A stretch of DNA of 64,000 nucleotides. Origin: Nostoc sp. TH1S01. GTDB lineage: Bacteria > Cyanobacteriota > Cyanobacteriia > Cyanobacteriales > Nostocaceae. The stretch is from assembly GCA_018993265.1 (NCBI GenBank), contig JAGKSW010000041.1, positions 18,447 through 82,446 on the forward strand, read 5' to 3'. Under the pieces are notes generated by a model. The model saw only the letters and a list, made by a program, of their open reading frames with translations, made no database searches and was not told where the DNA came from. The position numbers were made by a program, and so were the translations under genes. Within the stretch, counting starts at the first letter, position 1, and each line of letters starts with the position of its first letter. Shown here piece by piece: positions 1-9,800 of this stretch.

Positions 1-1
1 T

Positions 2-526
2 GGTGATTATAATGGAGCGATCGCTACATATCAAAGAGCCGCAGCCCTAGACCCCAAGAATGCTAAAGTATACTCTGGCATGGGTTACTTGTACGCTCAA
101 CAAGGAAATTATCAAGCTGCCTTAGTTGCTTATCGTCGGGCATTGGGTCTTGACCCTGATAATAGCGATTTCTTTTATGCTGTCGGTTACATCAAAGGTA
201 ATTTGGGTGACACTAAAGGCTCCAGAGATGCTTACCGTCGAGCCATTCAGCTAAACCGTAACAATATTAATGCTTATCTGGGATTGGGAGTCACCCAAGC
301 TCGTTTGGGTGACTATGAAGCAGCGAATTGGGCTTATGAGCAAGCTATTAACATAGATCGCAACAATCCGCAGATATATGAGTTTATGGCGGCGATGTTT
401 AAACAACGTCGCCAGACAAAGCAAGCAAATAACTTACTACAAAAAGCTCGTAGCTTATACCAACGCCAAAATAATGCTGATGGGGTTGAAAGAGTAGAAG
501 CAATGTTGCGCGAGTTAGGAGGTTGA
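2..526 (+). CDS. TPR-repeat protein (5' end outside window)
   Basis: The reading frame is open from base 2, before the first ATG at 80, and the residues before that ATG (GDYNGAIATYQRAAALDPKN) are already a TPR unit, so the gene starts upstream of the window. The visible ~174 residues consist of back-to-back 34-residue tetratricopeptide repeats, each with the A-x-x-x-Y-xx-A-I/L-x-L-x-P/R-x-N pattern, for example YQAALVAYRRALGLDPDN and YEAANWAYEQAINIDRNN. TPR units are protein-protein interaction scaffolds, so no catalytic role can be inferred. The C-terminus ends in a polar helix. Its stop codon lies two bases from the stop of the convergent ABC ATPase gene, leaving no room for a separate terminator. 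Confidence 0.85.
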   Translation, partial: GDYNGAIATYQRAAALDPKNAKVYSGMGYLYAQQGNYQAALVAYRRALGLDPDNSDFFYAVGYIKGNLGDTKGSRDAYRRAIQLNRNNINAYLGLGVTQARLGDYEAANWAYEQAINIDRNNPQIYEFMAAMFKQRRQTKQANNLLQKARSLYQRQNNADGVERVEAMLRELGG

Positions 527-528
527 AA

Positions 529-1431
529 TTAATCTAACTGTCGTCCAGTTAATTCCACAAAAATATCTTCTAAATTAGAGGGACGCACCATCATTCCGGT
601 TTTATCTGGCTGTTGATTTAGATAATTGTTTGCTTCTTCTAAAGTAGGGAAAAATAGATATTCCCAACTTCGGGCGCTTTCATTACCCGCCTCGGTGATT
701 CCTAATTGTTTCATGACCAAACCTTCACCGTGAGCAGAACGCAACTGTTGGAGCGTTCCTAAAGATATAAGTTTGCCACTATCCATAATCCCAATGCGTC
801 CTGGCCCAGCAGCTTCAAAAGCTCCACATAAGTACTCGACTTCATCCATATAATGAGTCGTGAGTAACATTGTCATCCCTTGCTTGTTGAGATCCCGAAT
901 AATCTCCCAAAGTCGGCGACGAGTTTGGGGGTCTAGTCCGACAGTTGGTTCATCCAAAAATAAAATTTGTGGTCGGTGGAGTAAAGCCCTGGCTATTTGT
1001 AATCGTCGTTTCATCCCGCCAGACAGAGTTTTGACCAAATCATCTCTTCTGTCTGCTAGTTCCACATACTCTAGCCACTGATTAATCAGTCGTTGTCGCT
1101 GTGGGTTGGCTATACGATGTAGCCGCCCATGCACTTCCATATTTTCCCAAACACTTAAATCACCATCTATACTAGTTTGCTGCAAGACAACGCCAATGCT
1201 TTGTTTTGCTTGTATTGGTTGTTTGACAACATCATAACCAGCCACTTCTATATGTCCTTGAGATGGCTTGGTTAATGTCGTCAACATCCGAATTGTGGTT
1301 GATTTACCTGCACCGTTAGGGCCAAGTAGCGCAAAGATTTCTCCAGGTGCGATCGCAAATGATAAATCATTAACTACAGGAATATTTTTGTAAAATTTGA
1401 AGACATTCTCTAACAGAACAGCAGCAGTCAT
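529..1431 (-). CDS. ABC-2 type transporter ATP-binding protein
   Basis: A 300-residue ABC ATPase of the CcmA/NodI/drug-export class. It has Walker A GPNGAGKST at residues 37-45, the Q-loop in GVVLQQ near 80-85, signature LSGGM at 136-140, Walker B LFLDEP at 157-162 and the H-loop in TTHYMDE. Such subunits hydrolyse ATP on the cytoplasmic side to drive an ABC-2 permease that exports lipids, drugs or polysaccharides. No permease gene lies next to it here, so the partner and substrate are unknown. The region after the H-loop (CGAFEAAGPGRIGIMDSGKL) is slightly longer than the usual EADxLCDRIAIIxxGK, perhaps a small insertion. The start is the ATG at 1429-1431. The gene is convergent with the upstream TPR gene. 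Confidence 0.88.
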   Translation of the reverse strand: MTAAVLLENVFKFYKNIPVVNDLSFAIAPGEIFALLGPNGAGKSTTIRMLTTLTKPSQGHIEVAGYDVVKQPIQAKQSIGVVLQQTSIDGDLSVWENMEVHGRLHRIANPQRQRLINQWLEYVELADRRDDLVKTLSGGMKRRLQIARALLHRPQILFLDEPTVGLDPQTRRRLWEIIRDLNKQGMTMLLTTHYMDEVEYLCGAFEAAGPGRIGIMDSGKLISLGTLQQLRSAHGEGLVMKQLGITEAGNESARSWEYLFFPTLEEANNYLNQQPDKTGMMVRPSNLEDIFVELTGRQLD

Positions 1432-1491
1432 GGATAACTTAACTTAATATTTCATTCCTCACTTAGACTATCATTCGTTGAGTATTGATTG

Positions 1492-1623
1492 CTGAGGGAC
1501 TTCCAAGGGAATTCCAATTTAAAAAATATACAATCACGTTCATGGCAAGGGGGCAAGGAGCAGGGGGAAGACAGTTGTTTTGAAGCAGATAATTGGATAA
1601 TTAATTTTCTGGAAGTCCCTGAG
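1492..1623. repeat. MITE-like element with CTGAGGGACTTCCA ends
   Basis: The left end CTGAGGGACTTCCA (1492-1505) is mirrored by TGGAAGTCCCTGAG (1610-1623), giving terminal inverted repeats about 132 bp apart in the gap between two minus-strand genes. The interior has GC-rich and AT-rich stretches and no convincing gene. A related end, TTTCTGGAAGTCCCT, recurs near 61890-61904, which supports a dispersed element. No transposase is inside, so it is non-autonomous if mobile. Confidence 0.5.
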
Positions 1624-1639
1624 TAAATACGAATTGCTA

Positions 1640-4600
1640 TCACTCCCATTCTTGAAATTCATCGTTTGTGTTGCGAAGTAGGCTATTAAGTTGGGTGCGG
1701 TGAGTTTCAAAGTTAGCGGCGATATAAATTAGTAAAATGCCAACTAACAAACCGACAATCCATTTTAAAAAGGGATAACGTAAGCTGAAAATTACTAATT
1801 GGTAAATACTAGTAATTAAAAAAGTACCTGTACCAACGTACAGAAAAGCGCGAATACGTAAAGCTAATCCGGCAAAAATAGCGATGAGGCTGAAAATTCC
1901 GGGAATGATGACTATATCTTGATGAAACACCACCGCCCATCCGCAAATTAAACTGATACCTACCAGCCGGACAATGTGCCGAGATGATTTATATTCTGGC
2001 AGTTTTAGTTGTGGATCAACTTGGGCAATGTATAACAGAGAGAGTCCAACGGCGGTACAATACCACAAAGCATCAGTAATATTTAATTGGTGTAACCATT
2101 TCCAGGCTGCCCAATCAATTAAGGCAACGGTGATATATGTCAGGCGGATATTCTCACTCACCTTGGCTAAGATGATGTAAAATGCAGCCGCAATGACTAG
2201 AGTTATGGGGTAAACTTGCAGTTTGGTTTCCCACAAAATGATTAATGGCAGAATGTAGGCGGCGAGTTGCCAAGGTCTTTTTGACCAACCCCAATTTTCC
2301 CAGGGTAAGCTGTATAAAAAGTAGGCTATCACACAAGCGATCGCACCATTCCAAGGTACTAACGGCCCGGCTAACCACTGTCCCACGGCGGTTTCTCGCC
2401 AATAAACCCGCATTCCCAATACTTCTAATAAGCCGAGGTAAACCCACATCTCTTCGGTGGTAATTCTGCCAAAAACCCGTGGTGTATTACTATTACCTCG
2501 TCCTTGGAAGATGGCATACATAATTAATAATCCCCCTGTACCCAACCCGACAAGGCGATTAGCTTGAATTGGCACGGCAATGGCCAGGGTTAATAATACA
2601 CTACTCCAAGCCCAGTGCAGATGAGCAATACCTTGGATTTCTGGCAAGCTGAGGCGTAAGTATTGGCTCAACCACGGTGCTAATCTACTGTAAACTAGCA
2701 TGATGCTTGTCCCTAAAGCAGACATAGCAATTAAGCCATCACCAAATGCACCGCCTTGAGCTTGGGACATTTGATAAAACAATAATTCATAAAATGAAAT
2801 TGATACACCAATAATGCCGCAGTACAGTAGAGGTTTGAAGTCTGGGTGTCGTCTCCCGATACCAATGACGATTAAGGCTACACCCAAGGTAAATAAACCA
2901 GTCCATTCGGTAAAAACGTTTAACCGCAGGACAACACTCAATGCACCATAAACTAAGGGCAGAATATGTAAACTGTTAGGAAGTTTGGCGGGATGATATC
3001 TTCGTCGCCACCATTCGCCTAAAAGTTGGGTGAATAAACCTAAAGCAATATTGGCGATCGCAACTTTGATTGTAGAATGTTCACCAAAGCTCAATACTTC
3101 GGCGATGAATAATTCTACACACCAACCAATACCGTAAAAGGCCCAATCTGTTGGTTCACGCCAGCTACGATAAACAATGGCGAGTAAAGTGATTGTACTT
3201 GCGACTAAATACCAAACTCCGGGGATAACGACGGCATCATAAACTAAATATGAGTGGATTGTCAGGCTTAAGAGTACAGTACAACATACAGCGATCGCCC
3301 ATTTATCACTAGCATCTGCATATATACCTGCTAAGTCATGGTTGCGTTGTTGTAGTAATTTTCGCATTAACCATAAACTAAAAGAGGCGATCGCACCTAC
3401 GACTAACCAACCTGCAATAGCTAGGCGGGGTAATCCTGCTATCCCTTCCCACAGCAACGCCGCTACAAAACTCAGTCCTAAACCGATGGTGAATCCCGCA
3501 GTTGGTTGATTTCTTAAATAGCGGGTGTTGAAATACATTACCGATGCACCCACAGCCAAACCGATTAATCTCGTTCCTGGGAGGGAAATAGTTAGCAATT
3601 GCGCCATTGCTACAGCCAGAAGACTCAAGAAACTTCTTGTAGTGCGACGTTGTGCTGTGGTGCGAATGGCTAAAATTGTCAGGGATAAAGGTGTAACTAG
3701 CCACATTACTCCCCAATATTCTTGAGTCAAAGTTGCACTATCCCAAGATGAAACGAGATTTACCCACAAAAGAATAAAACTGACGAGAGATAGTCCTAAG
3801 CCGATGTTCCATGCACTACGTTGCCATACACCACTGCCGAGACTAAATCCCCATTCTGCCACCATCACGCCTAACACAACACCAGCCCAGAGGTAATTCG
3901 GGAGACTTGGTAGTAACAAATCAATCACTGAGAAAAGTGCCAGTATCCCGATGAAGTGAGTCAGGTAGATTAAAGGCGTGGAAGATGGCGAACGGCGTTT
4001 GCTGACAACAGCCAAAGTAATAGTTGAAAAAACTAGATTTAGCGATCGCAAGGTAGGATTAATTGTGGCAATGACAGTTAAAAAACTGCCAAACATCACC
4101 GCTAATGCTTCACCGAAATTTGCCAAATCTCGTTTCTCGGCATGACGCAAGCGATCGCACAGCCATACCATAAAAATTAAATAAGGAAATAATGCCACAC
4201 TCAGCAATGCCCAAGGTTCATTTTGCGCCTGCGTGAGATTCGTAGCAATTGCAATGATTGATTGTCGCGTTCCTGGTGGTACTATTCGCCAACCCTGCCA
4301 AATCGACTGTAAGCCAACCACAAACAACACTGCTAAATCAACGTTGAGGCTATATCTCTGCAAACGCTGACTTACATACCACAAAGCCAAACCACTCACA
4401 GCCAAAGCTTGTCCCGGATAATCTGCTACAGCCACAGCCCAACCGAGGAAGAGTAAAAGGCTACCTAAAATTTCCCAAACGGGGTGAAGTGCTGAGTGCT
4501 GAGTGCTGAGTGCTGAGTGCTGAGTGCTGAGTGCTGAGTGGGAAGAAGTTTCAGTAAATCTTTCTCCTTCTACCCCCTGCTGCTGTACTAACCAAGTAAT

Positions 4601-5554
4601 CAACCAACCGCAAATCCCAATGGCTAACCCTAGTTGGGTGACATTTACCCCAGCAACAAAAATTGCCCGTGACAGCAGTAGGATTAACGAGTAAACAATG
4701 ACGGTGGCAAATAAACTAAGTTGATTTTTTCCAGTGTTGCGTTGCTGGCGATGAATGTAATAGATAGTTAGTAAAGTTGTGCCTATCATCGCTGCATACA
4801 CAGCAATTAAAGGAAAGACTGTGATTTTCCAACCCCAATGTAAATAACTCAGCGCCAGGATATTAATTAGCGGTAACTTTCTCGTGCGCGAGTTGGGAAA
4901 AACTGTACGATTGCTGCACAGTAAAACTGTAATATAAGTCAGGGTAGGAGCAGCGATCGCAATTGTCAACCAGTTAAGCGGATTCAGCCACAACCCAAAA
5001 CTGTCCATTGCCCAAAAATTTACAGGCACTAAAAATAAAGTGACAATCAATAACGTCTGAGTTGTTAATCTCAGGTTTGCTTGTCTCCCAGTCCAAAAGC
5101 TGAAACCCCAAAAAGTCAAAGTATAAGCAAATAAAACTCCATACTGTCCCGCAGCGGGAAATCTTTCCCATTGACTTGCAGCCAATACCCCAGAGGACAG
5201 CACTACTAAAAACACACCTAAAAATAGTAGCCAGCGCACACTCAGTTCTTCCCCCAAAGATTGCAACATCCTCGTGGCGAAATTGGGTTGAGAAGGTTTT
5301 TTTGGCGGTGCTGGCGAATAAGCAATTAATGGTTTTGCTGGCTGTTTGGGAGTTGCAACCGCTACAACTGGTTCCGGTTCGACTTGCGGTTGTAACACTA
5401 CTAAACAAGTGAGATATTCCTTACATAACTGCCTAACTTGGGCATCAGATATCAAACCTAAGCGCAGCCATAAATCCAATCCTTCTAAGAGTTGCGGATG
5501 GGAAGATGGTAGGGTGAGGTGAAGTTTTAACGGACGCTCTGGGGAAGATGACAT
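1640..5554 (-). CDS. Giant polytopic membrane protein (DUF2157-type)
   Basis: A 1304-residue protein. A soluble N-terminus of ~105 residues (LSLISDAQV-like start LWLRLGLISDAQVRQLC, then a Pro/Ala-rich linker) precedes dozens of hydrophobic helices that run to residue ~1285 and a short polar tail. The segment after the linker (LGEELSVRWLLFLGVFLVVL) looks like the DUF2157 family of large cyanobacterial membrane proteins, whose function is unknown. No catalytic or transport motif was identified. Residues near 350 contain a period-7 stretch (STQHSAL repeated) that is the translation of an intergenic-type heptanucleotide repeat at 4488-4539, so the gene tolerates a repeat insertion in a loop. The gene appears to be a single transcription unit, preceded by ~380 bp of non-coding repeats. 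Confidence 0.8.
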   Translation of the reverse strand: MSSSPERPLKLHLTLPSSHPQLLEGLDLWLRLGLISDAQVRQLCKEYLTCLVVLQPQVEPEPVVAVATPKQPAKPLIAYSPAPPKKPSQPNFATRMLQSLGEELSVRWLLFLGVFLVVLSSGVLAASQWERFPAAGQYGVLFAYTLTFWGFSFWTGRQANLRLTTQTLLIVTLFLVPVNFWAMDSFGLWLNPLNWLTIAIAAPTLTYITVLLCSNRTVFPNSRTRKLPLINILALSYLHWGWKITVFPLIAVYAAMIGTTLLTIYYIHRQQRNTGKNQLSLFATVIVYSLILLLSRAIFVAGVNVTQLGLAIGICGWLITWLVQQQGVEGERFTETSSHSALSTQHSALSTQHSALHPVWEILGSLLLFLGWAVAVADYPGQALAVSGLALWYVSQRLQRYSLNVDLAVLFVVGLQSIWQGWRIVPPGTRQSIIAIATNLTQAQNEPWALLSVALFPYLIFMVWLCDRLRHAEKRDLANFGEALAVMFGSFLTVIATINPTLRSLNLVFSTITLAVVSKRRSPSSTPLIYLTHFIGILALFSVIDLLLPSLPNYLWAGVVLGVMVAEWGFSLGSGVWQRSAWNIGLGLSLVSFILLWVNLVSSWDSATLTQEYWGVMWLVTPLSLTILAIRTTAQRRTTRSFLSLLAVAMAQLLTISLPGTRLIGLAVGASVMYFNTRYLRNQPTAGFTIGLGLSFVAALLWEGIAGLPRLAIAGWLVVGAIASFSLWLMRKLLQQRNHDLAGIYADASDKWAIAVCCTVLLSLTIHSYLVYDAVVIPGVWYLVASTITLLAIVYRSWREPTDWAFYGIGWCVELFIAEVLSFGEHSTIKVAIANIALGLFTQLLGEWWRRRYHPAKLPNSLHILPLVYGALSVVLRLNVFTEWTGLFTLGVALIVIGIGRRHPDFKPLLYCGIIGVSISFYELLFYQMSQAQGGAFGDGLIAMSALGTSIMLVYSRLAPWLSQYLRLSLPEIQGIAHLHWAWSSVLLTLAIAVPIQANRLVGLGTGGLLIMYAIFQGRGNSNTPRVFGRITTEEMWVYLGLLEVLGMRVYWRETAVGQWLAGPLVPWNGAIACVIAYFLYSLPWENWGWSKRPWQLAAYILPLIILWETKLQVYPITLVIAAAFYIILAKVSENIRLTYITVALIDWAAWKWLHQLNITDALWYCTAVGLSLLYIAQVDPQLKLPEYKSSRHIVRLVGISLICGWAVVFHQDIVIIPGIFSLIAIFAGLALRIRAFLYVGTGTFLITSIYQLVIFSLRYPFLKWIVGLLVGILLIYIAANFETHRTQLNSLLRNTNDEFQEWE
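4488..4539. repeat. Heptanucleotide tandem repeat (GCTGAGT)n inside a gene
   Basis: Seven perfect copies of GCTGAGT plus a partial copy, lying within the DUF2157-type gene. The same heptamer is found in intergenic arrays at 30285-30375 and 44881-44930. Read on the minus strand it encodes the repeating peptide STQHSAL, because three heptamers make seven codons. Confidence 0.9.
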
Positions 5555-5939
5555 AAGCAGCAGCCGTGTAGGTATATACTTAAATCTTGGTAGAAGTCCA
5601 GTATATGTTGGCTCAACTTGTGCCAGTTAGTCGAGCGATCGCCAGAATGTTTTAAGATGAGTGCGATCAAACTCTCCTCAAAGAGTCTCTGAGTTTTACC
5701 CCTCCCTAACCCTCCTTGTGAAGGCTACGGTATACACACAAGTTATCAAATGAGTTCCAGTTCTTGGATTACCCCTCCCTAACCCTCCCCTTGTAAAGGG
5801 GAGGGAACAATTTCCCCCCTTTCCAAGGGGGGATTAAGGGGGGTAATTAGACTTGTTTGTACACTATAGCCTTGTAGAGCAGAGGAATAGAAGCGGGGTT
5901 TCTTATATCCAATGTACCAAACTGTAACTTTTAACTCTT
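5555..5939. repeat. Non-coding gap with CCCTCCC/GGGAGGG palindromic repeat
   Basis: No gene is supported here. Bases 5768-5848 form a compound palindromic repeat: ACCCCTCCCTAACCCTCC, then CTTGTAAAGGGGAGGG, then CCCCCTTTCCAAGGGGGG, ending AAGGGGGGTAAT. A second copy in the opposite orientation lies at 59105-59192 between cmpC and cmpD. A partial copy sits at 5698-5725. This pattern of nested G/C-run hairpins is typical of dispersed repeats in Nostocales. Confidence 0.7.
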
Positions 5940-6581
5940 CTATTGCTGAAACTGGCACATTAACCAAGCGCAAACTTCCGATTGATTCATTTCACGGCTA
6001 CGGCGTAAGGCTTCTTCTAAAATTGCCCTTACCAGTCCAGGTAAAACTTGTGATTCTTGAATACGTTTGCTACCCTGATCTGCCATAGTATGTGCAATGA
6101 TTTGAGCATTCTGCACATCTACTACCCAGTATTCAGCAACGCCTAATTCTTCGTAGAGAGAGCGTTTTGTTCCCAAGTCATCAAGTAGAAAAGTTTTTGC
6201 AATCTCAATCACTAAATCTGGTACAGGGTAGCGTTCAAGGTTGACAATTCCTGTACCAGATGGGATGCTTTGAGCGCGTTCTCTGAGATAATACGCTACA
6301 TCAGGCTGACAATCCTGAATTCCTGTTTTAGGAAAAGTTGTGGTGTCTAAACCTGTAGCTAAAATTCCTTTCAGTGTGGCAAATAGAGTCACCGCAAATA
6401 TAATGATCACATGGTCTTGACCATGATCAAAACTAACTGGAGCCATTTCCAGCCTCATGTATCCTTTGTAATAATAACTTTTTGCTTTATCAGTCTGTAG
6501 TTCAGTGATTACCTGCAAATATTCTGGCCAAGAAGCAGGAAGCCATACGTCCGTCGGTAATTGGGTTTGAGTTTCACTCAT
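5940..6581 (-). CDS. Uma2-family (DUF820) nuclease-like protein
   Basis: A 213-residue protein of the Uma2 family, which is greatly expanded in cyanobacteria and has a PD-(D/E)XK nuclease-like fold. The hallmark residues are visible: QPDVAYY (Asp), then PDLVIEI (Glu), then GTKRSLYEELGVAEYWVVD (Lys, and the YxxxGVxEYWxVD signature). Its biological substrate is not known, and no restriction-modification gene is adjacent. The start ATG is at 6579-6581. It stands alone, downstream of the first 21-bp repeat array. A second Uma2 gene of the longer, coiled-coil-tailed type is at 45118-45831. Confidence 0.85.
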   Translation of the reverse strand: MSETQTQLPTDVWLPASWPEYLQVITELQTDKAKSYYYKGYMRLEMAPVSFDHGQDHVIIIFAVTLFATLKGILATGLDTTTFPKTGIQDCQPDVAYYLRERAQSIPSGTGIVNLERYPVPDLVIEIAKTFLLDDLGTKRSLYEELGVAEYWVVDVQNAQIIAHTMADQGSKRIQESQVLPGLVRAILEEALRRSREMNQSEVCAWLMCQFQQ

Positions 6582-6639
6582 TGTCTAACCCTTTTGCCAT
6601 CAAGTTATATCTTTTGTAACTTACATTCCGAGTTTTTTG

Positions 6640-6858
6640 CTCGACACTTTGACATCTGAAGTGGGATGTTCGAGTTCGGAAGGCGAAGATTCAAGTTCTG
6701 AAGGTGAAATTTCGAGTTCTGAGGTGCAACGTTGGTGTTATAAGGGTGAAACTTCGAGTTTGGAAGACGAAGTTTCGAGCTTTTTGCTCGGATGTTGGTG
6801 TTCTAAGGTCGGAATTTGGTGTTATGAAGTGGAACTTTTGAGTTCTGAGGTTAAATGA
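6640..6858. repeat. Degenerate 21-bp tandem repeat array 1
   Basis: About ten degenerate units of ~21 bp containing TTCGAGTTCTGAGG-like cores. On the minus strand each unit reads as a seven-residue block of the form S/N-F-x-L-R-T-P (SFNLRTQ, NSDLRTP, SFTLITP, TLHLRTR). The arrays at 11124-11330 and 12836-13040 show the same block on the plus strand. Open frames run through the array in several frames, but none has gene-like composition, so it is annotated as a repeat. Confidence 0.75.
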
Positions 6859-6898
6859 TGGTGATTGAATGGACAATCACCTCATTTATGACTTCAAT

Positions 6899-9800
6899 TT
6901 ATTCTCCTTTAATACCAGCCTCAATTGCTTTTACAAATGGGCTGACCCACCACTGATCAGAAGCTTTCTGAAGTGCCTCAAATATGAATGCTTTTCCTCC
7001 AAGTTCTACACGTTTCATCAAAGTTGGATTTTGCTTTACTTGTTCCACTGCTGCTGTAACAACTCTTTGTTTCTCCACTTCAGTTGAGGGTTGGTAATTC
7101 TCTGTAAGGCGGTTGAAAATTTGCTGGATTTCATCAAACGCATCTATTAAGTTTTTTTCCTGAGCATAATTGTGTTGAATTTGATCTCCATAGATAGTGC
7201 TGTTAATATTAGCAGCGTTTACATTATTATTGAAGTTAATGATTGGGTTGCTTGGTTCTTGCATAATTAGATAATTTGCTTGAATCTGTGTACTTTGAGA
7301 TTCTATTTTATTACTAACAATTTGGAGAATCTCTTCTGGCTTAAATGGTTGCCATGTTTGGCGACGAGCTAAAGTCTCAGCTTCTAGTAATCTCCATTGC
7401 AATTTGTCTTTTAATTCTGGAAGCTCACGGATAATTTTGCGAAGTGCTTCATAGGCTTGGACAGTACCACGTTCTTGTAGACGCTGCGGAATATAGTTTT
7501 TCCACATCTTGACATCATCAATTTCTCCTACTATTACAGCTTGTATACCAATGATTTCTTCAGACTCATGCTGATGCTCTTCAATATCTGGGTATTGTTC
7601 GGCAAGAAAAATATATAAATCGGCTACATATTCTTCTTTTAAATGCTGTTCAATTTCACCGTCGGCGGCAGCTTGGAACGCGATAGACCTCAATACTTCT
7701 CGACCAAATTCACAATCTTGCTGTATCGCTGACCATATAATTGACCAACTAAAATTGTCTGCATGAAGTATAAGTGTACGAGCAGCTACGACTGCTTTAT
7801 CTCTTGCTTCCCCAGACATAGGCACTGAAGGAGAAATTAAAGATACCGCAAAGGCTCTAGCTTCATCAATTTCTTCAGTGAAGATATCTGCCAATAAAAT
7901 TTCCAACATACCAGCATTTAAATCTTCATTTTTGACATTGTTAATTATTGCTTTTGCAAGAGGTTCATCCAATAAATTTTTAGTTAAACGATAAACATCA
8001 TTTGGATAAAAAGTACGAGGCTGATAATTGTGTTGCATCATCAAAACTATCAGTGTTTCTATGAACTCATTAGGAATGCTTTGATATGCTGTTCGTACTA
8101 TTTCGCGTTCATGTTCATTATTCTTTTCTTTATTTCTGTCAGAAAAACTTATAGACCTTAAAATAACTGGTATCCACTTTACCCATATATTAGACGAAAT
8201 AGTTGGGATAAAGTCTGGCTCTTGCTTTGACAATAAATGCAGTGCCTGATAGCCAGCAAATGGTGGATGAGAAAAATTATTTGTTCCCAGCCATGTTTGA
8301 GTTTCTGGTTCTCCAGCATCAAGATAAGCTTTTGCTGCCTTGATAATCCTAACTTTCGTATCTGTATCTGCTTCTCCCCATCCAGGAAGTTTGGTTATAT
8401 CTGGTTCAAAAATCTTATCGATGTTGTAACGAGTGCTGGTTGGTATGAGAGTCATTTCGGCGCACACTTGCCACCATAGCTCAGGATGACTTGATTCAAT
8501 TCTTTCTAACGCTGCAACTACTTTCTGTTTTGGAGGTGGTTTTAGCAAAGGTTTTTTTTCACGAGGCTTTAACAAATTTTGTAGTTCTAGGTAGCTCACC
8601 TTTGCTTGTTCGGCTCTGGGAGAACCAAGCTCCATAGGTTCTAACTCTAATGCAAATTCTGCTTTCAGACTACAATTATGCTGACTAGCTGTAATAACAG
8701 TACTGACTTGATCTGAATTATTCCAATCAAGTTTCCAGCGTATCAACTTGGCATAAATCTTTTGTACACGTTCAGATTCCGATAACTGTAAACGTTGAAA
8801 CAGCCATGAGAAATCTTGTTTCAAAGGGGTTAACGAACTATATTCACTATATCCAGCTAACCACAGAGGTTCTTGTTCCGAATCGGGTAAGAGCGAAATG
8901 ATTTCTTCTATTAGTTGACGGCGTTTACATTCGTCAACTTCTAACTGTTGTTTAAATGATGAATTTTCAGTTTCATCTATGTTACCAATAATTTCGTCAT
9001 GCTTCTTCAGTCTTAAGTAAGCTATTTTAGCGAATCCTTCAAGAATTTCTGATTCATAGAGATGCTCCCAAGCTTTCAACATAATTGCATCTGATAACGC
9101 TCCAAAAGGATAGTGTAAATCGCGTCTAGTAATTTGCTTTTCTAGCCACCTTAAAGCTACTGGTAAATCAGATATTTGAAGATGTTCTGCAAGCTCTCTT
9201 GCTATAAAGGCTTGATATCTTCCACCAATGGATTGAGATACTGGTTGTATTAATGTGTCAAACAGTTCTTGTGCTGTAATGTTAACCGGCCAAACTGCTC
9301 GGAGTCCAAAACCTTTTAGCTGTTCTTCTACGTCATTTTTGATTTTTGCAACTGCTAAAGGTTTTAATCTTGCTTTGGTTTTCTCATCACCAAGATTGCA
9401 TACAGCCTCTGCTGCATTGATGCGAACCCAAGAATGTTGCTGAGGATCAAGAGCAACATTAGCAAGATACTCCTGTACATCTTTGACATTACAGGCTTCT
9501 GCAATATCTATTGCTACGTTCCGTGCATTAATACTCTTTGTTGAATAGCAAATATAAGGTAGAAGCTGATCAGGTAAATTAGGATGATTTAGATTTTGGT
9601 AGAGCCAAGTATTATATTGGTAAGTTAATTTTTCATCATTATGTAGTTTTAGAAGAGATTCAATTAGAGAAGCTTTCTCATTATCACTGGCAGTAGCAAC
9701 ATCGCTTTGCAGTAATACATGAGGATCAGTTTTCATAACTTCCTGAAATACTTCAGGTAAAAGACTAGCTAGCCAAGCCACTGTTTCATACAACTGAGGA

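Noticed and set aside
1452..1649. 65-residue minus-strand protein
   Set aside because: It lies entirely over the MITE-like element and has no recognisable pattern or RBS.
5779..5973. 64-residue minus-strand protein
   Set aside because: It is translated from the CCCTCCC palindromic repeat and overlaps the Uma2 gene end.
6637..6876. Ser/Glu-rich or Arg/Thr-rich small proteins in repeat array 1
   Set aside because: The frames exist on both strands through the same 21-bp repeat, with no start signal or conserved context. Kept as a repeat.
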